Shown here one piece after another: positions 1 to 12,000 of a DNA stretch of 64,000 nt (positions are counted from its first letter, which is position 1; the number at the start of each line of letters is the position of its first letter). This stretch comes from Trogon surrucura (Eukaryota; Chordata; Aves; Trogoniformes; Trogonidae). The position numbers and the translations under genes are program-made. Location of the stretch: contig CM036629.1 of assembly GCA_020746105.1 (NCBI GenBank), positions 1,309,501 through 1,373,500 of the forward strand. The letters are read 5' to 3'. Below the pieces are notes generated by a model that was given only the letters and a program-made list of their open reading frames with translations, ran no database searches and was not told where the DNA came from.

Positions 1-3000
1 GGCCATCAGAATCCTTTCTAGGTGAGTGAAAGAGTATCTGTTGGAGATGTAAGGAACTTTCCCTTCTGTGCTAAATTTCTACCTGTTAAATGCAATCCCA
101 GTTGTCCTTTCTTTTCATTGTTCTGGTCTCCCACTTCCTACTCCTTTCTTACTTGTGGTGACACCCTTGGCAAGGTCTGATCGTTGAATATTTCAGTTAT
201 TTGGAACTGAGCCCCACAAGACTAAAATACAAAAATCTGCTTAGCAAGGATGTTCCAACCTCTGCCCCCAGTTGTTCTGCACCCGTTTTATGTCCAGTAG
301 GGGAACGATACATAGAAATGAAAATGATTTTCCCAGTGCAACAGATGGCATCTGTGCTGGATGGGGTTTAAGACTTAAGATTTCTGTCTTCAGTCATGTG
401 TGTTCAAACCCTTTTTTCTCCCGTGCTGTCAGCTTTCTGCTTTGTCTCTCTTTTTTTTTTCTGTCCCCAGTCTCTGTTCTGCAGGAACAGGCCTCAAGAC
501 TGGGCGTACCCACAGCAAACTTGGCAGCCAAAAATGCTGTTACCAGCGTTGAGCGCATCTGCCAGGCTTCCGCGAGCCCTTCTCCAGCGCCGCTGCTGAA
601 CGCGGACCAGAGAGTAAGGGGAAAGGTTTACGTTGAGTTTATCAAGAAAAATGCTGTTGTTAGCTTTGACTTTAAACCCGGCTTATCCGTTTTGATAAAG
701 GAAACCACCCGAGCGGTTGATTGCTTGTTTGTGTGCCCGGTGTGCTCCCGCACGTGCGACGTTCTCCTCCTCTACAGCTGCTTTTGGCAGCTTGGAAGTG
801 AGGTTTTCTTGTCCGTTGCTGAAGCGCGGCGTTACGTGGGTCTCTCTGAGCAGATCCTGTGTTATCACAGACCTCAGGCTTTGATAATGATTCCATCATT
901 ACCAGTGGTCTCGCCGGGCGTGGGGCTGGCCCTCCGCACGAGTGCTGTGCCGCCGCTGCTGGGGAGGAGCTGTCGGGTGTCACTGCCTGGCTGCCTTTAC
1001 TTCAGCCTTGGGATGAGAAATCTGGGCCTTTCCCCGTGTGTTCTCTCCACCATTCAAGCCTCAGAAACAGGATAAGCAACCAGTTGTTTTTCTAAGGATG
1101 CGTTCTTTGCAAAGGAAATTTATTTCTGCTTCGTTTCTGCGGCGGTTGCAGAAGAGGTTGTCCTGCCTGCTTCGGACGCTCAAGGATTTGTTGGCGAGCA
1201 ATGTGTTCTGTCGCTCGCTCTTCTGTCAAGAAATGTGGAAGATGAAGGTAAGACCCCGCAGAGGAATGTTGCCGTGTTCCAGAGCCTTTAGACTTCACCC
1301 CTGTGATCTGGTAATGTGCTTTCAACCCTCCTCTCCCGTGAAGGGCAGCAATAACCAGCGAATGGTCTCGTGAAGTGCAGTGATTTCGGTTTCCCTCTGG
1401 TTACTCTGGGGACCTTGTCTCTGCTCATCCCTGTGACCTCCTGAGGATGACTCTGGTCTTTCTGACCTTTGGAAAGCATGAACTCAATTATAAATGATGG
1501 GATGTTTTATCTTACAGCGAGTTTGCTGGGGGCTTCTTTGCCTGTCTTGATTTGGTTTTGTTTTTTTTTGTTCTGTTTTTCTTTTTTGGTGAGGGGGGAG
1601 AGTGCTTGGTAGAGGTTTGAAAGTAGGTGTGTTATTAAAATTACGTGGCCGCTTTTAAGAAACTGCCACAAAGGAGAGCTGACAGCACCTCAGCGATCAG
1701 GCGTTGGGCTTTGGGGAGCTCGCCAGTGGCACCCTTGCCTCTCAGAAGGAGATGTTCAACTCTTTCCCTTTTTACTGAGCACGGCTGGTCCCCGCTGCAA
1801 CCAGTGAGAACAGAGCTACAGCGTGAAAACGGGATTAAACTGATCTGAGGTGACGCCCCAGTTAACAGGAGCTTTGGGGGTATCATTTTCTTTCCTATTT
1901 AACTTCGCCACCTTTACTCTTTTCGATGAAATTTGGTAATGACTCCCCAGCAGTTGGTGTGTCCGGGCTGAACGAATCAAGATCGCTGGAGCGGGAGGCT
2001 CCCAGCTGGTCGTGGGGTGACAACAGCCCCCAAAATCCTTTCTGTGCCTCGCCAGCGCTGTTCATCCTGGCTTTGGCATCCTGGTTCTCCACGGTAGTTA
2101 TCTGGGGACGGCAAAAAGCCTGGGCGAAGGGGCAGGGGATGGCTTGAGAGGACTAGGACAGGTTGCATGGCTTCAGAAGTGTCTCGGTAGGGAAGAAGGA
2201 AGAGGCTGATCCGACAGGATCAAGAGGCACGTTCCAGTCTCCAATGCCCCTTCCGTGTCTGAAAATAGAATCCCGTGCATTTCGTAGGCTGGTCCACATC
2301 TCCACATTCTCAGGTAGACGTGGAGATCGAGAGCTGGTACGTAATTGAGATTACTGTAAGGAATTAGGCTGATGAAGACAAAGTGTGTGGGTGAGACTTG
2401 AAAGGTTACCTGTTCTCTGAGATATCCTCTGCTCCTTTGAACGTGCAGACTCGGTGTTATTTATTACTTGACCGTGAAATTTTAAACTGGTGATGCGTCC
2501 ACAGCCCTAAACCATTCCAAATTTGTAGGGAGGAAAAAAAAAAACAAACCAACTGAGATCTTTTCCCCCTAAAATTTTAATACATCCTGGGTGGTTTGAA
2601 TAACCGAAAGCTAGTTTTAATTCTTTTTTTTTGCACGCGAATAGTTTTCATTAACCAAACGTTCACCTCGTTGTGACATCTCGTCAGGGCCCCCCGGTGC
2701 TGGAAGCTGTGTGGCACCTGCACAGAGACGGCATCGTCGGACTGGGAGAGCTGCTGGAGAGGTGAGCGGAGGTTTATAGGTTTGCAGATGCACTTAATCT
2801 CTTCAAGCCTCTTGAAATATAATCTGGGTTTAGCCCCGAGTATTCTGGGCTGAGAATATAGTCAGGTGCTGGCAAGTGATCAGATTAGCAGGATTTAAGA
2901 AGTTGCCCTGGGTCTGAGAGGTTACTCTGGGTTATTTAGTGAGGTTTAAGGTGTGGTGGCGGGTAGTTAGCAGGGGCTGTGGGTAGTTAGTTAGCAGGGG

Positions 3001-6000
3001 CTGTGGGTAGTTAGTTAGCAGGGGCTGTGGGTAGTTAGTTAGCAGGGGCTGTGGGTAGTTAACATGTGGTGTGGATGAGAACTCAGTAACCCAGCTCCTG
3101 CCTCCAAGTCTGCTTTGGCAACTCTCATTTAGCCCCTTTGAAATTCGTGCTGGACACAAAACCTTGCACATCAGTGAGGACTGGCAGAGCTCATCTCCAG
3201 AGAATAGTTGTTCTAAGAGTTGATTTATTTTATTTTTTTCTTTTTTTCCCCTCAATACAGAGCTAACAACTAAGACAACTTCTCCTTTGGGGAGTTCAGG
3301 CTGGTTTTGTACGCAGCCATCTCTTAGGCTTTTGATACTGGTTAACTTGTCTGTTAAAGAAAAAAGCCTTTGGTGCCCTCTGCACTTCAAATTTAAGGAA
3401 ACCAAAGGGGTAGATGAAGAGCTTGGTATTTTTTTTATTTGTTCTAAGCATTTTTATCCAAGCATCTGAACTAAATCTTTCTTATAGCAGAACTTTCTAA
3501 ACAGAGGCCCTTTAATCTCAGAGATGACGTGCTTGAACACACAATTTCACGTGAATTTTCCCTTTTGGATGCACTTGTGGAATCTTTATACAAATCTAGT
3601 CCAAACTCAAGAAATGAGACGTCGTGTATGAGGTGGGCTCCTGCACAGGTGGCTCTTCCCTCAGTCTGAGAGGACGTCGGAGCGACAATCCTTTGCAAAA
3701 ATTGGGAAGGAAGGACCCGACTGTGTTATTTATTTATTCATTTATTTCTTTATTTTCTGTCTGTCCTCAGCAGCCCGGCGGGTGCCGTGGCGGTGGAGTG
3801 GCTCTGCCGCAGCCTGCGTGGCCTCGGCGAGCGTGCCCAGGATTCCTCGGAGGACGCGGAGCTGGCGCAGCGCGCGCTCTCAGGCAAGGCTCTCGCCATT
3901 TGAGCGAGGGGGATGTTGGATTTCTACGCCCCTCCGAGTTATGGTATCATGAGAAAGGGCACTGTGCCCTTGTGGCCAGGAAGGCCAATGGCATCCTGGG
4001 GTGTATTAGAAGGGGGGTGGTTAGTAGGTCAAGAGAGGTTCTCCTTCCCCTCTACTCTGCCCTGGTGAGACCCCATCTGGAATCTTGTGTCCAGTTCTGG
4101 GCCCCTCAGATCAAGAAAGACAGGGAACTGCTGGAGAGAGTCCAGCACAGGGCAACTAGGATGATTAAGGGAGTGGAGCATTTCCCTTATGAGGAAAGGC
4201 TGAGGGAGCTGGGGCTCTTTAGTTTGGAGAAGAGGAGACTGAGGGGTGACCTTATTAATGTTTACAAATATATCAAGGGTGAGTGTCACGAGGATGGAGC
4301 CAGGCTCTTCTCGGTGACAACCAGTGATAGGACAAGGGGTAATGGGCTGAAACTGGAACATAAGAGGTTCCGCTTAAACTCGAGAAGAAACTTCTTCTCA
4401 GTGAGGGTGACGGAGCCCTGGCACAGGCTGCCCGGGGAGGGTGTGGAGTCTCCTTCTCTGGAGACATTCAAGACCTGCCTGGACACGTTCCTGTGTGGCA
4501 TTATCGAGGCGTTCCTGCTCTGGCAGGGGGATTGGACTTGATGATCTTTCGAGGTCCCTTCCAATCCCTGACACTCTGTGATTCTGTGGTATTCACAAGG
4601 CGTGTGGGGCCAAGGGGGATGTATGGAGAGCGTGACGCCTCTGCGAAGCATCTAAGATATTTTGGAAAAGAAATATTTAATGGTTCTGTTCCCCCAACGC
4701 CCCCATCGTTTTCTACTATTTATTTTCTGGTTTTGCTTACTAAAAAAAAAAGAATTGATGGAAGAGCTGTAGTCTGGACCAATGCAGCATAAGACCTGTG
4801 AATTCTTTAGTCTTTATAACCCTGTGCTCCTTGCCATCCGTTGCCTGGAGGCCCTTTTGCCTGGGAGTAACTTTACTTCAAGAAAATAATTGGTTCCGGC
4901 TTGTTGCTGGAGATGTGAGAAAAGCAAGTGGTCTTTGTTGAGAGGATGGTGCTGAAACACGAATTCCTTCTTGGTTTGCAGACTTTGCTGTCCTGTTTCT
5001 TCAGAATGGCTTTCAGCAAACTGCAGAGCTGGGAAGGAGGACGGAATCCAAGAAGGTTCCCCACGTAAGGACAAAGTGAACCCATTCACAAGCGGTTGTT
5101 TAGAAAACTCGTTCCATTCCGCACCCGTGTGCTTCGCTGCGTGTCAGTAAATCAGAGCTCAGAGCATTGAAACAAGGGGGGTGGTCCGGGGTGAGGAGGT
5201 GACACCAGAACTGATACTTTTTTGTAATGGAGAATGTCTCCAAGGTGAGGTGTCAAGAGCTTTCTGAGCTTCTTGGGTTTCCCCCTCATTGCTTTTTTTT
5301 CTATGTGACTGTGAGGCCAGGGAATGCTGTGAGCATGGGAAATATTTGCCCTTCTTTCTGTTGCATCTGTTCTGCAGCAGAGCCCGAGGTGGAAGTTGAA
5401 GTTTAGGAGGGACAAAATTCTTCCTTGGAGTCAACTGACTTGTTCTGCGTGTAACTGCAGCTGTTTTAATGGTCCTAATTTGTTAATTTTGAACAGATCT
5501 GTCACGCTGTCCTGCAGAGAATGTTGACATGTAAGTGTTTTTGTCATTCGTAGCTTTGTGTCGACGCTGCTGTTTGCGAGGCTTAACTGTCCTTGTTCGT
5601 GGCTGAATCTCAGCAGAGGAATCCTTTGCCTGAGATGCTTTTCCTCTGTCGTACATAACATTGATGTCGCTGATTTTACGTGCCTCTCGTAAAGTCAGAG
5701 CCTCCTAATGCTGCAGCTAATTTCTTGCCTTTTATGCTAATTCGTTTTGATGCTCCCACCTATACCTGAGCTGATTTGGAGCAATTTTGACTGGAAGCAG
5801 CCGTAGCACGGAGGTCAGGCAAGAATAATTCTTTCTGCTTAGTAAATACAACTTTCAGTTGACAGAGCCGCGTGCGAGCGAGCTAGCTTGCTGCCTCATG
5901 GTCTGCACTTGCAGACCAACGTTTTGTGCAGCCCGTTTCATCAGGCTGAGCAAAGACATTTGGTCCTGCTTGGGTGGTCTTTGCGGCTCTGTGTATCTTA

Positions 6001-9000
6001 AATGAGATTTATGCCAGGTGGTTTTTTGTGAGCGTGTACTTTTGGGTCTCCCTTGATGGATTTCACTTAACTTAGGGTCCTTCACGTGAAATAATTCGCT
6101 GTTAACCAAGACTTTCAGGGGAGGGCAGGCAGGGAGCGCTGGGCTTCATGGTGCTGATCTTGCTATATTGGACTCCTGTGCCTGAGGATAAGTAGAGTTT
6201 ATCTCCTTTTCTCTCTTCTCCCCTACTTAACCTGAAAGTGTTCTTCAGCAGGGGGGAGCGTATTACGCATGGACGCTGCAGGCTGCCCTGTGGTGGGGAA
6301 TGCCTGTTCTGCAGTATTAACTGTTAAAATGAGGAGCCTTTTAAAGGTAGGGTGGAACAAGAAAAGGGAAAAAACACCACTGCAGAAGGGTCTCTCATGA
6401 GTGGTGTAAGCTGAGAAAACTGGGAGGGGTGGCTGACACACCTGAAGGCTGCACTGCTCTCCAACAAGATCTGGCCAGGCTGGAGAGCTGGGTAAAGGGG
6501 AACCTCATGAAGTTCACTAAGGACAAGTGTAGAGTCCTGCATCTGGGGAGGAAAAACACCAGGCACCAGCACAGATTAGGGGACATGCTGCTGGAAAGCA
6601 GCCCCAAGGAGAAAGCCCTTGGAGTCCCAGTGGGCAGTGAGTTGTCCATGGGACAGCAACAGGCCCTTGTGGCCAAAAGGGTCAGTGGGGTCCTGGGGGG
6701 CGTTAAGAAAAGTGTGTCCAGCAGGGCTGGGGAGGTTCTCCTGCCCCTCTGCTCTGCCCTGGGGAGACCACACCGGGAATCCTGTGTCTAGTTTTGGGCT
6801 CCCCAATTCAAGAGAGACAGGGAGCTACTCGGGAGAGTCCAAGGGAGAGCTACGAGGGGGATCAAGGGACTTGAACATCTCTGCTGTGAAGAGAGACTGA
6901 GAGAACTGGGGCTGTTTAGTCCTGGAAAGAGAAGGCAGAGAGGGGAACTTATTAATGTACATAAATATCTGAGGGGTGGGTGTCAAGAGGAAGGTGCCAG
7001 TCTCTTTGTGGTGGTGCCCAGTCATAGGACAAGGAATAACAGGTGTAAGCTAGAACAGGGGAGGTTCTGCCTCAACACGAGGAGAAACTCCTTCCCTGTG
7101 CGGGTGCCGGAGCCCTGGCCCAGGCTGCCCAGAGAGGGTGTGGAGTCTCCTGCTCTGGAGACTTTCCAACCCGCCTGGACGCGTTCCTGTGGGGCTGCCC
7201 TGGGTGACCCTGCTCTGGCAGGGGGTGGCACTGGGTGACCTCTGGAGGTCCCTTCCAACCCCCAACACTCTGTGATTCTGTGGTGGTCAAGACCATGTTC
7301 TGTGCAAGCTGTCAACCTGTCTGACCTCTGCCGGTTGTTTTGGGGGCAGATCTAGCTTTTTGAAGGAATTTCTGCGGAGGAAATGTCCCATAAAATCCCA
7401 CTGCCATTACCTACTCGTGGCAGCGTGCTCTTTGTTTGGCCGGGGCAGTTAAACCCGTGGTTCCCAGGGGTTGTTAATCCGAAGCTCGCTGGAGCAAATC
7501 CCTGCCTCCGGACGGATGTTTGTCTCGTGCAGCTTGGCACAGTTTGGAAATGAAACACTAATTTATGTGCATTTTTAGGCGGCTTAACTGTTAGCACATT
7601 CTTGGGAACGCTTTTAAATTGGTTCGAGGTTAGCGATGACGGTTTCCACGTCTCCGTGTAAATAAAATAAAAATGGGCGAGAAAATAACAAAAAAAATGG
7701 GTGAGAATTTAATGCTGCTGAATTTCATGTGCTTCTGCACATTTCCCTAATGGGGTCACCTTCTTCAAGGTGCACAAATGGCTCGTTCCTGTTAGTCCCT
7801 GCGTGTTGTTTAGTGTCACGCTTCCTTCTGTTTCTCTCACTGTGGTTTTTTTTGTGTCTTCATTTTGGGCTGCAGGGGTGCTCGATGCTGTTGGGAAAGA
7901 GAAGCAGGAAGATGTCTCCACGCTGCAAGCTATGAGGTTCTGGTGAGAAATGTCGTTCCTTCGAATAACGTCAGGAAGAGGATTTTTTTTATTCACTGCT
8001 ATTACTGAAATAAGGAGGATATTGTGGAGTTTTTTATTTATTTACACACACACCAACCCCCTCCCTGGGCTACTTAACGTTTAGCCTCATCTGTAATAAA
8101 ATACGTGCAAATGAAAATGCTCGTAAAAAGATAAACGTTGACTAGGAAAGGGTGTTCTGGCAGTTTTGGAACCAGTCTTGGAGCACCTTTTTAGCCCTCT
8201 CCTCCTGTTCCTGCTTCCAAACCCGTTCTGTCTGACTGCTTCGTATCCATCGCCCTCCAGTCCTGTCCTGTGCAGGGCTGTTGGGCTCGAGTTTGTAAAT
8301 CTGGTAGCTGCGTGGTGTTGAGTAACCAATAGAATTTTTGCTTTAAAAAGTATATACACGGAAGTATATATATATAGTTCTGTGAATATGATAAGATAGA
8401 TGTAGAACAATGAGTCTCTACTCCATCCCTGGGTGATCAAACACCTGCACGTCGTTTCTGACTCTTTCCTTGTCGCTCGTAGGCTGAACGTGTTCAGTGT
8501 GTCAACGTATAAAAGTGCGGTTCATCCGGATTCCTTGCGGCGGTTTTTTAGACACACCCTGACCGAGGTTCTTACCTACAACCCCTTGTTGAAAGGTAGG
8601 AAGAGGCTGGCAGAAATGGCCTCTACAGCGTGTGGTGGGCCTGGAGAACCCAGAGCCGAGGGAACTCTTTCCCAGGGGTGACAGATCAGACACAAAAATA
8701 AAATAAAAAATCAATTCAGAGGGCTGTAATTCAGGAAAAACTGTAGGTGGAACAGCGGTGCTTTCAGACAGCTTCAGCTCAGGAACAGAAGCGTGGTGTT
8801 TGGAGGAAAGAAATGTGTTCAGGCTACAAAACCTCTGGTGGGCAAATCACTCCAAGCTGCCTAGAGCTGGTTGTGTGGGAGAGCTGTGTCCTTGCTGGCT
8901 TCCGGCTGAAAGTGATGCTTGAGGGGAAGAAAGGTGATTCCTTGCTGATCGTCTGCGCGCACGCTGTTGTCTGACAAACGTGCGATTTTGAGGCGAGCTC

Positions 9001-12000
9001 TGAGGTGAAATGGTGCCAGCCCTGGAGCACGGTCGTGTTCCAAAGGCAAGTGAGAGCGAGAGAGGATTTCAACAAGTGGTTTTTGATGTATCTGGCTGCT
9101 GAACCCAGAGGGAAATCTTGTGCGGTTAACCGATTTTCGGCGTGTTTTAAAATCTACTGCTGAAGAGTGATTTTTTTTTTTCTTTTTTTCTGGCTGCAGT
9201 GTCTGATGCCATCCGCATGCAGAAAGAGTGGAGCTTTGCAAGAACGTGTTCGCTGCTCGGTACCTTGTATCGCAAGGTACGTCTTCCCGGCTTCACAAAA
9301 GACTTCACTATGACGCGTTTGTATTCATTAAAAGACCCGAAATGAGACGATTGAAAAATAGGGGCCAGAAATTGTAGCCAGGAGGAAGCATGAAGCAGAA
9401 GTACTTACAAGGATTTTTGTTTGTGCGAAGCTCTGAGTGAGAACAAAGCTAATAATTCAAGATGTGAGTTTTCGTTGTTACAGTTTGACATGACTTCTGG
9501 AAGAATTGGACCGTTATTGTTTGTTTTCACCCTGACCACGCGTTTCACTCCTAGGGGTGGCCATGTGTCACAGCTAAAATGAGTTCCTCTCCCTCTGCTA
9601 GCTGTTGGTGGCTTTCAGCGCGCAGGAGTCCATCTCCCAGCTGCGGCAAGTCCTGGAGACGCGCGAAGTGAACTGGCAGCACGTCCTGTCCTGCGTTTCC
9701 ACGCTGGCCGTCTGTCACGCCGAGGCCGAGCAGCTCCTCAAAGGTGAGCGGGTACCGGCGAGCCTCGCCTCGTGAGCAGAAGTCGTGTGGCCATGTGGTC
9801 GTTCGCCCTTGCCGTTTTGAGATTCCTGCACGGAAAAAGAGGAGCAGAAAATCTGCTTTTCCGTTCAGACGTTCCCCGTCGGCGGCGACGCGAATGCTGG
9901 GCCTTGTGCCTGGTGCTTCTCAAACGTTGTGTGCAGCTAAGAGTGGTTATTTGATAATTACCTTCAGTAATAATGGGAGCAGCGATTGCTGAAGCTTCGT
10001 TCTTTTATCTTGCCTCTTTGTTAGAGTTTCATAGAATCACAGAATCATAGAATGGCCTGGGCTGGAAGGAACCTCAGAGATCATTTTAATCCAACCTCCC
10101 TGTTGTGAGCAGGGATGCCACCTCTCGAGTTTCCTAGTGTTTAGCTCATTGCTGGGCTCCCTGCAGTTCTCACAGGTTGAAATCGTAATATTTGACTGTT
10201 GGAACTGCATGAAATCTGAATCCCAAAGCTGCATCCTTCTCTGTGTGACTGACGTGACCTCAGAGGTCTTTTCCAACCTTAACGATTCTGCGTTTGACCG
10301 TAGATATTTTCCCTCATTTACGGTATAAAATGACAGCACAGGAGCAAAGCCGGAGGTTGTTTTGTGTTTCTAGATCTACTGAGCCACCTCCTGATGAAGG
10401 CCTTTGAGAATTTTGATATGGAGAACATGATCACGGCGTTCCTGATCGCGCGTCAGGCCGCTCTGGAGGGCCCTGCCGTGTTCATGCCTTACTCCGAGTG
10501 GTTTAAGGTGAGACTAAACGAGGCCTGGCTCGTTTTGCTTTGTGTGTGTGAGAAATCTAAAGCATGTTTTGCTGCCTGGTTTCAGACCAGATAGTCAGGA
10601 ATTAGATAGGAATTGGGGGAAAAGAGTAACAGGTGGTTGCGCTGATATCAGGAATGATGGAATATTTATTACTGCCTTTGTGTCTGCAAAGAATGTATTT
10701 ATTTTCTTTCATCTTCCAAGTCCATCTTGCCTTCTCTAGTTACTTGTCAGGAAGGCAGACGTGTAATTCCTGTCATAAGCATGATCTTGGATGTGTTTCA
10801 GTATCTTGATAACCAGCAGTAGTGTTGTTGTTGCACAAGTTGCAGGTTTTTGCAGATTAAGCATTCGGGTTTCCTGGATGTTTGCATGCAGCTCTAATTG
10901 CTGTGTTTGACCTTAGAGATAATTGGTCGCTGGCTTTTCGTAGTAAACACGTAAGTCTTTTCGGCATGCAAATCCCCTCCAGGGGATTGAAACCTGGAAA
11001 TTCCTTTTGTATGAGTTTGCAAATCTGAGCTTGGCCTTTGCTGGTGTATCAAAAGGCAAGCTAGCCAAGTTCTGTGTCGTCTCAAGATTGGCGTATTCTC
11101 TTAGTAACACCCAGATAAAGCTGTGTAGGAGCTGGCAGATTCGTGGTTCCCTCCTGAGCCTCAATCCTTGGGTGTGTTTTGGTGTTGCCCTGCTTGTCTC
11201 CCCTCACTGTCCTCACCCTAGAGCATCAGAACGACATTCTGAGTGTGTCATGGCAGGCTTTCTGCAAACAGGACAAAGAAACTCAAAGAAAACTTCCGTA
11301 GAGATTGCTGCAGGCTCTCTCTGGAGGCTTTTCCCCAGAATGATCCTCTTGATGGAGAGCAGATCTCCGTAACGGCTGCCTGCGGTTCATGCACTGCGTT
11401 ACCGCACGGCCGGGACGGGGGTTCTCTCCGCACTGAAAAGCCGCGTTTGTTGTTTTTTTTCTGACGTTTCAGGCTTCCTTTGGGAATGCTGCCGGTCACC
11501 ATGGGAGCAGTAAGAAAGCTCTGGTCTTCCTCTTCGAATTCTTGTCTGAGCTAGTGCCCTTCGAAGCAGCGCCCTACTTGAAGGTGAGGCCAGCAGAGGT
11601 GGTTTTCTAAAGACCAAGAGGGAAGCGAGCGTGCTTGTGCCTTGGATTGGGTTCAGCTTCTTATTCTTGTTACTATAGAAATGGCACCGTGTGTCTTCAA
11701 CTGGGATCAGCGTGCTGTTGGTGCCGTTACAGCAACTGCAGTGTTTTGATATATTATTCAAAACCTTTTCTCCCTGAAATAAGGAAGTAGGAGATTCTTC
11801 TATTGACTTGACAAGAAGGAGAACTCCTATCATGTTTAAGTGCTTCGGTGATAATATTTTTTTTTACTTTTTTGTCTTGCTCTCTGGGGAAAAAGCTGCT
11901 TGGCAGTCACCATGAAAATGGATTTCTTAAAACAAGCACGAATACCTTCTTTGGGGAATACTTGAGGCAAACGGCTGTAAACTCTAACCAGAGGTAAGAG

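Noticed and set aside
2961-3060. Possible CRISPR-like array
   Set aside because: The units are directly adjacent with no spacers and the genome is a vertebrate's.
2932-3405. Minus-strand open frame with repeated NYPQPLLT units
   Set aside because: The protein repeat simply mirrors the 24-bp intronic tandem repeat within FANCA.
3624-4541. A 305-codon open frame as a host gene
   Set aside because: Apart from a short overlap with a FANCA exon in another frame, it is CR1 ORF2 sequence.
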